The notes under the pieces: generated by a model | What the model was told of the DNA's origin: nothing | The model's database searches: none | What the model saw: only the letters and a program-made list of their open reading frames with translations | NCBI GenBank assembly: GCA_965112735.1 | Contig: OZ218957.1 | Coordinates: 1,674,001 to 1,738,000, forward strand | From: Phaeosaccion multiseriatum | Taxonomy: Eukaryota > Ochrophyta, other classes | Length of the DNA: 64,000 nucleotides | Reading direction: 5' to 3' | Translations under genes and position numbers: made by a program | Shown here: in pieces, positions 1 to 10,300 of the stretch | How the letters are laid out: each line of letters opens with the position of its first letter | Numbering within the stretch: position 1 is the first letter of the stretch

Positions 1-205
1 CACCCCTAAGCCCCTCTACTGCTCCACTCCCACCATACTCCTCTAACTGCTTGTCCTGGCACCAGAGCCTCACCTTGACATCTGTTTCCAGGCAAGAGTA
101 CTTGACACCCCCTCCCTCCATCTGCAGCTCGGCCTGGGCAGAGAGAAACAGCAGCAGCCGGATACACAACACGTCGAGGAGAGCATGATGCACACGTTAG
201 TTCGC

Positions 206-237
<32 letters not shown>

Positions 238-921
238 CGATAGCAGCCGCAGCAATTGTTTTATGCAGCAACAGCAGCACCGACATCATCCACCAAGTCT
301 TGACCCGTAAGAAGGGGGAGGAGGACTCACGCAGCGTACAAGAGTGTTCTCAAGCTCTCAAGTAGTCACCTGCACAGTCACTCCGCTCGGCGCCTTGTCC
401 GGAATCGGGTACGTGACGGTGGCTGTGAAGGGCTCCCCTGCCTGCAGAGGACACACCACCCCCTCAACATCCTCCCCATTGCACAAGTCGAACTTCTCCT
501 TGGTGAGATGAATGCCGTAGAAAGAGATGGCCACTTTGAGCTGCACGCCAGTGTCGGACGGTATAGTGACTGACGGCGTACCCTCGAGGGTCACCTGTGG
601 AGCAGCAGGGGGGGAGCAGGGGGGTTGAGGTGGGGTCGACCAATTTGCAGGACAAGCGGGGGAAGGGTTTCAATCCATAAAGCTTCTCAGCTGCCCCGCA
701 TCTTAGCCAAGCAGGAGGAGAGGGGGTTTGCGGGTCTCTCAGCTACTTACCCTCAGGTTATCTCCTCGTTCGACCGGGTATGGGCTGAGCCGAACAGCGG
801 AGACTCCTAACAAGTCCTTCGTGGATTCCTTGCACAGCTCCCACTGCCCAGCATCATCTGCGCAACTGCCTCCCACAAAGAGCGTCCATGCCAACCCAGT
901 CAACCCTACGACGCCTCTCAT
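1..921 (-). CDS. NPC2-like ML-domain lipid-binding protein, 3' end cut by the window edge
   Basis: Three exons read on the minus strand: 921-751, 594-370 and 133 to the edge, all joined in phase 0 at GT-AG sites. Exon 1 starts with a hydrophobic signal peptide (MRGVVGLTGLAWTLFVGGSC) followed by W-x2-C, then LSPYPVERGDNLR, the usual opening of an ML (MD-2-related lipid recognition) domain. Exon 2 carries FDLC ... VVCPLQAGEP and YPIPDKAPSGVTV, the central cysteines and the proline-rich strand of the NPC2 / phosphatidylglycerol transfer family. Exon 3 begins AELQMEGGGVKYSCLETDVKV, the terminal strand with its last cysteine. Family members bind sterols or phospholipids in the secretory/lysosomal lumen; that role is inferred from the family. 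The stop codon is not seen: exon 3 stays open to the edge, or a further donor (AAG|gtgagg, near 91) is used. Confidence 0.85.
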
Positions 922-1066
922 CCCTCTTCTGATGAGTGATAAAAGGATTTTGGAAGGAGTATGTAATCCCCTAATGATCTACTTTTAATGTCGAGATCGA
1001 AACCACCTAACTCACCCCAGGGGGGCTCTCGTAATATGCCCACCAGAGCGACGATTGCAGAAGAGG
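922..1066. promoter_or_regulatory. Shared divergent promoter region
   Basis: Only 145 bp lie between the start codon of the NPC2-like gene (minus, 921) and that of the complex III core-1-like gene (plus, 1067). Both promoters and both 5' UTRs must fit in this stretch or overlap the neighbouring gene, so it is presumably a bidirectional promoter. I see no convincing TATA box. Confidence 0.5.
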
Positions 1067-3627
1067 ATGGCGTCCGTGTGCCGCGTAGCTGCTGCTTCCA
1101 AGGTAAATGGCTGTGTAGAAGGAGCGATGCTTGCTTTTTCCCGGGCGCTTTCAGAGGCCCAAGCGGCGCAGCAGCAGCTCAGCAAAGTGATTCAGCGAGA
1201 GATGGAAAGAGGAGAGGGGGAGGGGGAGGAGAAGGACTATGAAAGCAGAGAGGGAGCAGTGGGCAGTCGCGTGGGAGTTGCAACAGGGCACTGCATGCGG
1301 CTGCCGTGCCTCCAATTGTATAAGGGGGGCAGGCGGTAGCACGGATGGGGGCCACGAGATGTAGAGCTGTATTCGCTGGGTGCAACGACGACAGAGGAGG
1401 CGGGCGATAGTCAGGAGCCTGGCGCTTGTCCGAGTGACTGCAGCTGGAGCTCCTACAGAGGCATGAAGGGCTCTGCGCAGAGTCGTCGGCCGTTTCCATT
1501 GTGCTTTGAAGTGAAGGGTCGCCAGTGACGTCTGGCAAAAAAGGGAAGGGAACATGAACCTCGGCTGTCAGCTCGTCGATTGAATGCAGTAGCCACGAGT
1601 GCAGCAACCGAGGCCGAGCAAATGGGTACCCCACCAGATCACTCAGGCTCGCTCCCACTGGCAATAATAATGCCCCTTCTCTCTCAAGTGAGAAAGTTAA
1701 ACACCCCTCCCTTCCCTTTCCTCTTCCATTTCACCTCCATACTGCTCTTGCTGCCGCAGGGTGCTGTGGCGAGAGTGGGGGCCCGCAGCGGTCTTCGCTT
1801 GCTGTCCAGCCGCCCTGACCCTGTTCTGAACGCCCCCGAGAGCCACGTCACTAAGCTCAGCAACGGTGAGTGAGTGAGTGAGGGACAGCGAACAGAATCG
1901 CCTGCTCTCTCTCTCTCCGGGATTTATGGATAGGACAAGAACGAAAGGAAAGAGATCAGAGTAGGGGGGATAGATGCATTTGGGAGGAAAGACCAGGGGG
2001 AGAGCATAGGACATGAATGAATGTGGGGTAGGCATGGAGAGAAGGGTTCGAGGGGTGGGCTACAACGGTTGAACGAGGAGCCGCTCTCCTCATCAAGGAC
2101 CTTCCGGCTGCCCTTGCCCTTGCTTCATCGTTGCTGCCGTGCTCTGCTGCCAACCATACGATACACGTACACTCACCCTCTCAAACCCATGCTCAACTCA
2201 TCATCCACATCGTCGCCAAACTGTTGTAGGAATCCGAGTGGCCTCGGAGGCTCGCTCGGGAGATGTGGCGAGTGTTTCCGTATCGGTAGACTGCGGCTCC
2301 CGGTACGAGACCGAGAGCAACAACGGTGCATCCGCAGTGCTCAAGGCCCTGGCCTTTGAGGGAAAGCAGAAAGAGGTGGCCCTGCTGGGAGGAGACTTTA
2401 CAGCACAGACGAGCAGGGAGGAGACGACCTTCACTGCCACTGTGCACAAGTCACAGTTGCCTAAGGCCATGGAGGTGCTCGCAGGGGCGGTCAAGGCGAC
2501 GGGGGTGTCGGAGGGGAGCATGGCGGCCGGCAAGGCAGCAGCTCATGCGGCCATCAGAGGTGGGGAGAGAGTAAGAGGGCGAGGGGTGAGAGAGAGGGAG
2601 AAGGGGGGGTCGACTTGGGGGGTTGGGGGGGGGGGAGGGGGTTGACTTGTATGCGTATCTTCCTCGCGAGCTCCTCCCTCCACGAAGCACCGTCACTCGA
2701 CTCGAAGAATCCCTCCCTTGATCCTGGATGGAGCAGGCAGGCTTCGTGTGTTTCTCTGTCTGGTTACTGCGTCTAAGATTATTCCTTCATCCCTCATCCC
2801 CCCCCCCCCCCCCTCTTCCTCCGCCTCCTCCCCTTCCAACCCAAACCAACGGGAATCCCCTCCGATTTGTCGTACACCCCCACCCCCCCCAAACCCAAAC
2901 CGCCCATCCCACACCGGTTGGTGATATACGCAACATTCACACAGCCGCCGCCATGAACCCCGACGCGGTAATCTTCGAGCATCTGCACGACGCCGCCTAC
3001 CTGGACAGCAGCATGGGGCTGAGTTCGCTGGGCACAGACGAGAGCGTGGCGGGACTCAGCGCTGACCAAGTGCAAGCCTTTGCCAAGCAGGGCTTCTCGG
3101 GCTCACGAGTCGTGGTGGGGGCGTCCGGCGCCGTTGATCAGGTGTGTGTGGGGGAGCTCCTTTGCTATGATGAGAGTATGTTGAAATAAATGTTACCAAT
3201 TCAGCTTTTATCGCAGATGATTTTAGGCGATACAACGCTTGGGTAGGGGGTAGAGGGGGCGGAGTGGTGTGGCGTGGCATGGGTTTGGGGGGTTAGTAGG
3301 GATTGAAGTTAGGCTTATTACACACGTATACTTCCCTCCTTCCCCTCTGTGCCTCCCCGCTCTCTCTCCGTCCTTCCTTGCATATACCCACACACCCACA
3401 CACACGCTCCCTCCTCCATGCGCCTTGGATCATCAGGCTGCTGTGTCAGACCTGACATCTAACCTGTTGGGTGACCTGCCCGTGGGCGACAAGCTCTCTC
3501 CCCCCATGGCCCCCGGCCTCTTCACTGGCTCGGACAAGCGGATGAGATTCGATAGCATGGAACTGTGAGTGCCCGTTTCTCTCTCTCTATCTCTCCCGTT
3601 CTCTCGCTCTGTCTATCTCCCTGTCTG

Positions 3628-3671
<44 letters not shown>

Positions 3672-4814
3672 CGCTTACCTCTCTCTCTCTCCTTGTCCGT
3701 GGTGGCGCACATTTACCATAGCACTTCCCTTCCGACTACTCGAGTCGAGTCTTGCTCTCTTATTGGTCTTACCCACTTGGGACAATGCGACACAAGCTGA
3801 CGCCTGACGACTTTCCCCTCTCCTTACGACCTACTGCCCCGTCGCCTTCCCCCTTGACACACGACCACCACAACAACACATCACCAGTTGCAACATTGCC
3901 ATCGCCTTTGAAGGGGCGAGCACCGGCAGCAAGGACGTCATCCCCTTGATGATGCTCCAATCCGTGCTCGGCTCCTACGACTACACCAGCGGAAAGGCGC
4001 AGTACAAGGCCTCCGCCTGGGCGCGAAGTCTGGCCGCAGACGAGGCCGCCATCTGTGGCTCGGTGTTCAACATTAACTACAAGGTAATTAATTAACACCT
4101 TCCTATCTGGGTAGCGGAAGTACCTACCGCATGCTAACTCCGCTGAACCTATTCCCCGTTAACCTCCGTTTCACAACCTCCGTTAATCTCCGTAATCCAC
4201 CGTTAACCGACCCCCCCCCCCCCTACCCTCCCCTCTCCTCTCTCCGACACAGGATACCGGTATGTTTGGCATCAGTGGGGTGACGGTGCCCAACAAGGCT
4301 CAGCTGTTCACAAGGCACGCATTGGAGCACCTTGTGCGGATGGTGCACGAACTCACGGACGAAGAGGTTGTCAGGGCTAAGCAGCAACTCAAGGTGTGTG
4401 GGGGCTGGCAGAGGATGTGGGTGGCAGTGGATGGCGGTGGGTGACAGTGGATGGGTACTAACACTATTGCCACCTGCCCCTGGCTCACAACACTTTGCCT
4501 CGTCTCCGTTCTTTGGTCCGGCACGCTCCCCTTTTTCTTCCACTTCCCCACTTCCACAGACCGATTTGCTGCTGAAGGAGCAGGGAGCAGCAGCAACAGC
4601 ATCGAGCATCAGCAGCCAAGTGCGAGCCTACGGTCGCCGAGTCGGCCTAGCGGAGATGCTGGCAAGGATCGACGCCGTGACCACCGAGGACATGACAGAC
4701 ATGGCCAACAGGACCATCAACGATAAGGACCACGCCCTTGCCGCAGTGGGGCCAATCCACGAACTGCCTGACTACAACTGGATCAGACGCCGATCTTACT
4801 GGCTGAGGTATTAG
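1067..4814 (+). CDS. Mitochondrial cytochrome bc1 complex core-1 subunit (M16 fold, catalytically dead)
   Basis: Eight exons: 1067-1102, 1760-1865, 2230-2559, 2945-3141, 3437-3564, 3888-4083, 4253-4393 and 4560-4814. Phases agree throughout and give 462 residues, close to the 480 of human UQCRC1. The N-terminus (MASVCRVAAASK, then ARVGARSGLRLLSSRPDP) is Arg/Ser/Ala-rich like a mitochondrial presequence. DCGSRYETESNNGAS, TAQTSREETTFTATV, LFTGSDKRMR, IAFEGASTGSKD, QVRAYGRRVGLAEMLARID and the C-terminal IRRRSYWLRY follow the core-1/MPP-beta family in order. The zinc-peptidase HxxEH motif is replaced: around residues 80-88 the sequence is GASAVLKAL, with both His and the Glu gone. This points to a structural core-1 subunit of complex III rather than an active MPP beta. 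A CTGT microsatellite (about 3628-3671) sits in intron 5. ATG 1067 is chosen because it opens the presequence. Confidence 0.9.
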
Positions 4815-5508
4815 GCAAGGAGGCAGCAGGGGATATGGCCAGGCCGTCAGGCGAGGGGCAGGCAGGCGAGGAGGTCAGAAGCGAGCAGGCTAGGACCGGG
4901 TTGTGTGCATGTGGTCCATCTTCTCTCCACGTTCGGAGGAGGAGACAGGGTGGCGTGGGGTGGGGTGGGGTGGGGTGGGCAGCAGGAGAGAAAACGCGAG
5001 AACGAGAAGGAGACGCCTCTTCGAGTCTGGGCCACTTCATTCTCGGTACCATCATCGCGGCTGAGAAGCGCGTACGGAAGGAGGGCATATAGAAGATAGA
5101 CGGGCCTTCGTTGTGGATGCTCTTTGCTGTGGTCGTGTCTGCGTTGTGTGTTTCGTCGGCTTGAAACACTTGACTTCCATCTTCATCTCGTCTCTACCCC
5201 CTTCCCTTCCTGTAAGGCAGAGGGGGCAGTTTAAGGGAGAAGATGACTCTTATCCAATTGCTTTCGAATGTGTAACGATGCCATGAGGTTGGGAGGCAGG
5301 AGGGGAAGTTTGTGTGTGTTTTTGTATACTTTCGTTTTTTGTACGTACAGACCAGCAACGAGGGCGACAGGTGCAGAGAGGATGGCAGTGGATGGATGTT
5401 GTAGTCAAGCAGGCAGGGCAAGAGAGGCAGAGGTGGAGATGAGGTTTAATGTAATGAAGGGCGCGAAGTGTTTAACACTGTTAAAAGCTACTGGCCTCAA
5501 GGGGCATA
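4815..5508. other. 3' flank and intergenic spacer
   Basis: No supportable gene. It must hold the 3' UTR of the core-1-like gene. A short GGGGT repeat lies at about 4955-4979. The segment ends where similarity to the RluA 3' duplicate begins. Confidence 0.6.
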
Positions 5509-6075
5509 TCAAATCAAATCGGCAAGCTTGAGAGACTTGGCCACGAGGAAAGGCCCCTCCTCGTCGGTAGCCTTGACCCGGCTCATGCCTTCCGTGCTAC
5601 CGCCGCCTCCCTGCACAGCCAACACAACACACATGAATACATCCAGAGGGCAACAGCAGCAGAGCAGAGCAGAGCAGAGCAGCAGCGAGGGCCCGGCGTA
5701 AGGGCGACAGGGCGCAGCTGCTTCACACAAGTCCGTGTGTACGGGTCACGTCAAGCACGGGGCAGAATGTTAGAAGTCGTACTTTAACTAGACTGATACC
5801 TATCCTCTCAAATCAGACCCCGCTAGGGAATTCACAGGATAGGTACCAGTCTAGCAAAAGTACGACTTCTACCAAGAACACTCCCAGCATCCATCGTGGC
5901 AGTGGCAAGGCGTGAAAGTCACTCGCCCCATTACCCTCCTCCCTGTTGGCTTATTCCAACCCATAACCCCTTGGACAAGACTCGCAGACACTTCCTCCCC
6001 TCTCTCTCCTCGTCTATGCCCTCGGTCTTCCGCTGTCTCCTGCCCCAAGCCTCCGACCCCTAACACCCCCTAGCC
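5509..6075 (-). pseudogene. Duplicated 3' end of the RluA-type pseudouridine synthase gene
   Basis: The last exon (5610-5509, ending ...LVAKSLKLADLI and TGA) and the intron before it closely match 21656-22100, the 3' end of the intact gene, in the same orientation. Nothing of the catalytic exons follows. Similarity starts at the ATCAAATCAAATCGG just outside the stop codon and fades near 6075. A 101-bp hairpin element has inserted at 5771-5871. This is a gene fragment without coding capacity of its own. Confidence 0.85.
5771..5871. mobile_element. MITE-like hairpin element
   Basis: Absent from the parallel copy near 21900, so it is an insertion. Arms 5771-5806 and 5836-5871 are inverted repeats of about 35 bp with roughly three mismatches (ends TAGAAGTCGTACTTT and AAAGTACGACTTCTA), around a 29-bp loop. 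There is no coding capacity. The flanks show at most a TA duplication. It is probably a non-autonomous DNA transposon; the autonomous partner is not in this window. Confidence 0.75.
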
Positions 6076-6076
6076 C

Positions 6077-6111
6077 TGTTGCGATACGTAAGGCCTCCCT
6101 TTATCGCAACA
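6077..6111. repeat. Small inserted hairpin
   Basis: Ten-base inverted repeats (TGTTGCGATA / TATCGCAACA) enclose 15 bases. The stretch is missing from the homologous position near 22112, so it is either a tiny insertion or the scar of one. Confidence 0.5.
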
Positions 6112-6117
6112 AGCCCC

Positions 6118-6237
6118 CCCCCGACCCACCCACACACACCCGCCCACCCACCCACCCACCCAGTCACCCGCTCACCCACCCACCCAGTCACCCGCTCACC
6201 CACCCACCTATCCACCCATCCACACCCACCCACCATG
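6118..6237. repeat. CCCA-rich tandem repeat
   Basis: Degenerate CCCA/CCCACCCG units just downstream of the zinc-repeat gene stop codon. A related CCCA array occurs at about 22138-22260 in the last intron of the RluA gene, so it belonged to the duplicated segment. Confidence 0.7.
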
Positions 6238-6307
6238 GTACGATGGTGCAAGCCAAGCTTCACCGTGGCGAAGATACGCAGGAGATGAGCTGGACGGCTT
6301 CGCGTCA

Positions 6308-7075
6308 CTACATCCCCAGTCCCGAGGTATCAGCACCAGCACAAGCCCCTGCCACGCGCCCCACACGCACGCACGCTCGCAGCGCCTTCCGTCCCCGCCT
6401 CTTCTTCTCACTCGCCACCACCATGCCCTCCTCCAGCACCTCCCACTCGTCCTGCTGCTTCTCGTCATCCTCATCACCCCCTCCTCCTCCTGAGCGATAG
6501 CGCTGGTAGGCAGACACAAAGCCTCGAATCGTGCTCTCCAGGCTGGTCCCCTTCCTCTTGGTGCGCACAGCGTAGTGGGGCAGCAGCAACACCTTACTCT
6601 GGCCCACAGACACCACCACGCCATTCGACAACTCCCTGTCCCGGTGGCCCCAGCAGGCCATGGCAGCGTCGGCAGCAGCATCTTCCAGCTCTCTCCACAG
6701 ACCATTGGGAAGCTGAATCTCATCCCCGACATGAAGCCCCAGCCTAGCAAGCAAACCTCCTCCATCCCCATCCTGCTCCGCTGCTTCCTTCTCTTCCTGC
6801 TGCCTCTCCCCTCCCTCAACTGAAGGGGGGAACTTCGCCCTCTTCCTTCCTCTCGTATCGATGTCGGTGGCAGCTCCTCGCTTGGGTTCAGGCGTGCCCT
6901 GGGTTATCTCCCCCGTCTGCTCCGCTCCCTCCCTTTTCATTCGAGCATGGCGTGTACACATCCCACCACATCCACCTCTTCCTTGCTTCTCACACCCCTC
7001 CACAGTACACCTCTTAAGTATCCTCACAGCTCCATGCCTAGTGCACAATCCTCCTTGGACCCGCTGCTTCTCACA
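6308..7075 (-). CDS. Zinc-binding-repeat protein, C-terminal part (left copy, split by insertions)
   Basis: Open on the minus strand from the insertion boundary at 7075 to the stop at 6308. It begins with zinc-repeat units (GLCTRHGAV then KRCTVEGCEKQ then GMCTRHARMKR), passes a basic/acidic linker with a likely nuclear signal (GRKRAKFPP) and ends in a unique region (LGLHVGDEIQLPNGLWREL ... SNGVVVSVGQSKVLLLPHY ... SLESTIRGFVSAYQRY) followed by an acidic tail. The repeats resemble the WRKY19-like Cys/His repeats common in stramenopiles; their ligand and function are unknown. The upstream part of the same gene continues at 7226-7307, 14039-14270 and 21001-21415, split by three retroelement insertions. 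Whether the locus can still be expressed depends on splicing across them. Confidence 0.75.
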   Translation of the reverse strand, partial: CEKQRVQGGLCTRHGAVRILKRCTVEGCEKQGRGGCGGMCTRHARMKREGAEQTGEITQGTPEPKRGAATDIDTRGRKRAKFPPSVEGGERQQEEKEAAEQDGDGGGLLARLGLHVGDEIQLPNGLWRELEDAAADAAMACWGHRDRELSNGVVVSVGQSKVLLLPHYAVRTKRKGTSLESTIRGFVSAYQRYRSGGGGGDEDDEKQQDEWEVLEEGMVVASEKKRRGRKALRACVRVGRVAGACAGADTSGLGM

Positions 7076-7225
7076 CCCCTTTCCCCATTATCCTCTACTC
7101 TACCACCCTTACCATCCTCTTCTCCTCCACATCACGCTCCATCAATACCACACATACACACATCTACACATGGTTACAACTTACCTCGAGCGCTCCAATA
7201 CTGAGCCCATAAGCTCTAATATACT
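7076..7225 (+). mobile_element. Retroelement 3'-end fragment F (severely 5'-truncated)
   Basis: About 150 bp matching the last part of the full-length element (equivalent to copy 1 from about 13894 to its 3' end). It is flanked by TCTCACA at 7069-7075 and 7226-7232. The left junction carries a few extra C/T bases that could be host sequence. It has the same orientation as copies 1 and 2. Confidence 0.8.
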
Positions 7226-7307
7226 TCTCACACCCCTCCACAGTACAAGTCTTGACCACAGCTCCATGCCTAGTGCACAATCCTCCTTGGACCCGCTGCT
7301 TCTCACA
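7226..7307 (-). CDS. Single zinc-repeat unit of the left host gene
   Basis: Minus strand reads CEKQRVQGGLCTRHGAVV then KTCTVEGCE, one complete unit of about 27 residues stranded between fragment F and copy 1. Both edges are retroelement junctions at the Cys-Glu codons. Confidence 0.75.
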
Positions 7308-7341
7308 CCCCATCTTTTTTTCTGCTTAAGACAGGGCCACC

Positions 7342-10300
7342 ATGGAAGGGGACGACAGGGGGGCCACGCGGCCCCCCGGAGCCCAGGAGACACCAGCAAA
7401 CCTCACAGCAACCCAGCAGGAGCCACCTATGAGCCGCGATCAGCAGCGGCTCGAAAGAAGGGAGAGACGGGCAGCGGCAGCAGCAATTCGCCAAACACCA
7501 GCACGGGAAGGCGTGCCCACCCCCATCACGGCTCCACCAGCGGCCGCAGCACCCCGCAACACCCTCCCGCAGGACCCACAGCTCCCACCAGCACTCACGG
7601 AACCCACAGCAACAGCAGCGGAAGCCCACCCCCAGCAGCAGCAACCACAACCGATCTCAACGACACGGCAACAAACAGCACCAGCCGCCAGGAGATCTAC
7701 CACGCCCGCCAGCGAGACAACAGGCCCTACAACAGCACCACCCCCCACAGCGACCAGCCCAGCACCCATGCAGCCAACCACGAGGCCAAGGGGACGAAGC
7801 AGGACCCCCCGAGCACGCAGCCCGGAAAGGCCAACCGCCACTTTCCGAGCCTCAGATCCAGCCCAAACCACCAACGCGTCAACTCACAGAAACGCACACG
7901 GGATCACAGAGCAAATCGTCTCCATCCTCCAAGACGAATACGAAGACACCCACCTCACAGCCACGACCCCCATACGGCAACACCCGAACCTCTTCTTCAA
8001 CGAACAAGCGCCAGCATCCGCCAGCCGACGCATCAGCGCTGAGTTCGCAAGCCTAAACCTCACCGCGACGGAACTGACCCACCACAACACGGCCGAGGCC
8101 ATCGCCGACCTCGTACGACCACCCCCCACGACGCACGAGGAAGAGACAGCATCACTCGAAACAGACACGCATGGACACGCACCAACGACATGGAGCAACA
8201 CCATACGCCACCAGCGCGACGCGGCGCTCCCGCCTACCAACTCGCACTTCTATATGCCCCTCCTCAGACAAGCTCTAAGGAGCGGAGGCCCCCCCACCAC
8301 CCCCGGAAGACCACATGGGGGAGGAGATTACCCCCTTGGATGGCAACAGATCGTAGAGGCCTATGCCCACACGCTCGCAGGCCAAGAGATCACCTCCAAC
8401 GAGTTGGTCAACGACTACATCACCGCCTCACGACAGGAGGAACTCATCGCGGTATTACCCGACGTCCAAGCCATCGTTGAGCGCTACGGCCACGCCCTAC
8501 GCGACCACACCAACAACACCACCACCTCCCCCTTCGCCAACACCATGGCCACACCGTGGTGGGCGCCGGGGCAAGCCCTCGCCTTACGCACGAGGCAGGC
8601 CCCCCGGGGAACCGCACCAGGACCGCCAACACCCCCCACCCACAGTGACACAACCACGCCACAGACGGACGACACCCACAACAACACCACAGCGTACCGC
8701 AGGAACATTGACAACAACTACATCGCCACGGGAGTCCTCTGCAACTTCGAACAGTGCAATGACACCTTCGTCACGGTCGGCAGGTCCAGAGACCGCCTCA
8801 ACAGGCACCAGTTGAGCCACCACCCCAACCGCGGCCGAGAGTGGGAACGATGGATGCGCGAACACCACCCCCAGGCCGCGTCAATCCTGTGGTACCGCGC
8901 CAACGGCCCACAGAGCGGACCACAGAACAGAACGTATCAGCTACGTGACTGTATACGTGGATGCGGCAACCTGGCCCACAGAAACTCCGGCAGATCCCTC
9001 CTCAGAAGCTTCCCGCAAGCAGGCCTACGGCAGCCCATATGCCACACATGCATACGAGCATACGAAGCAGCACACCTCCCGGCATCGTCAACCATCCCAC
9101 CACGAGCTCGCAGCATGCCCCCACCGACAAGAGCAGGTGGGACAGACACTACACGGGAGCACGACCCGGAGGGAGAAGGGAGAGGAGAGCGAGCGGGACA
9201 CAGGGGAGGGGGACGAGGAGACCGCGACGGAAGAGTAGTAGCAGGGGGGGAGAGGGCGAAAACAGCAGAGGCGGAGGAGAGCGCCCAGCACTGGCACGGG
9301 AAGCAGCGGCAGAAGGAGGGGAAGGGCAAGCAGAGGGAGGAGGTGACGAAGCAGAAGGAGGAGGCGACCCCACCAACAACGAGGAGCTACCCAACTGCCC
9401 GGTGTGTATGGAACCGCTCACTGGCCAAGCACAAGTCGCCATGCACGAAGACGAACATCACGTGCACAACCACTGCGCATTGGGAGTCATGAGCACGTAC
9501 CCCAACCGCAACGACCACCTCTGCCCCTACTGCCGCAACCCCTGCTACCGGCACACGATCGAGCAGGCCATCACAGCACAAGGAGGGAGAGCTATGGGCC
9601 GCGCAAGGGATCGCCTAGCGAGGGAGCGCAGAGAGTCGCATCAGCAGCACGCGCAGGCCAGCCAAGGACGGCGCCGCCAGTCCCAGCCACCCCCCACCAC
9701 CCGACACACACCCCCACCCCAACCTACCGCCCCCCCAGCCCCGATATGCTGCATATGCATGTCTGACGCGGACCCCCCTTTCATCGCACCAACCACGGAG
9801 TGGCCAGTACGCACCCGACGCTGCCAACACACCGTTCACCCCGCGTGCCTCCTTCACCACCTGAACGACCAAGCCACACTGAGGAGAGCCAACCAGCAGC
9901 CCGTCATACCACCAGGCAACCTCCCCTGCCCCGCGCAAGGCTGCATGGCTGGCTACCAAGCTCAACGAGCCATCCCCGCCCTCAGGACCATCCTCACCCA
10001 AGGCAACGCAGCATCGGCCTACCAAGGCCCCCTCAACGACCTCGAGAACGCCTATCTAGGCCCAGACCCAAACGAGGACCCGTCGCGTACGGCAACGCCC
10101 CAGCACACGACAGCAACGGCCAGGCTCAACCCGTACCAACCCACCACCCCCACGGGCAGAGGAGGAGGGCGAGGGCACGCGGAAGGAGGAGGAGGAGGAG
10201 GAGGAGCAATCGCAGCAGCGCCAAGTGGAGTAGAAGGACGAAGAGGAGGACGAGGGAGGGGGGAAGGAAACGGACAAGGAGCAGCAGCAGAGAGGGGACC

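Noticed and set aside
1067-4814. Active mitochondrial processing peptidase beta subunit
   Set aside because: HxxEH is absent and the C-terminus matches core-1.
6861-8042. 393-codon plus frame across the left host/element boundary
   Set aside because: Out of frame with the element polyprotein and antisense to the host gene; Thr/Pro/His-rich by composition only.
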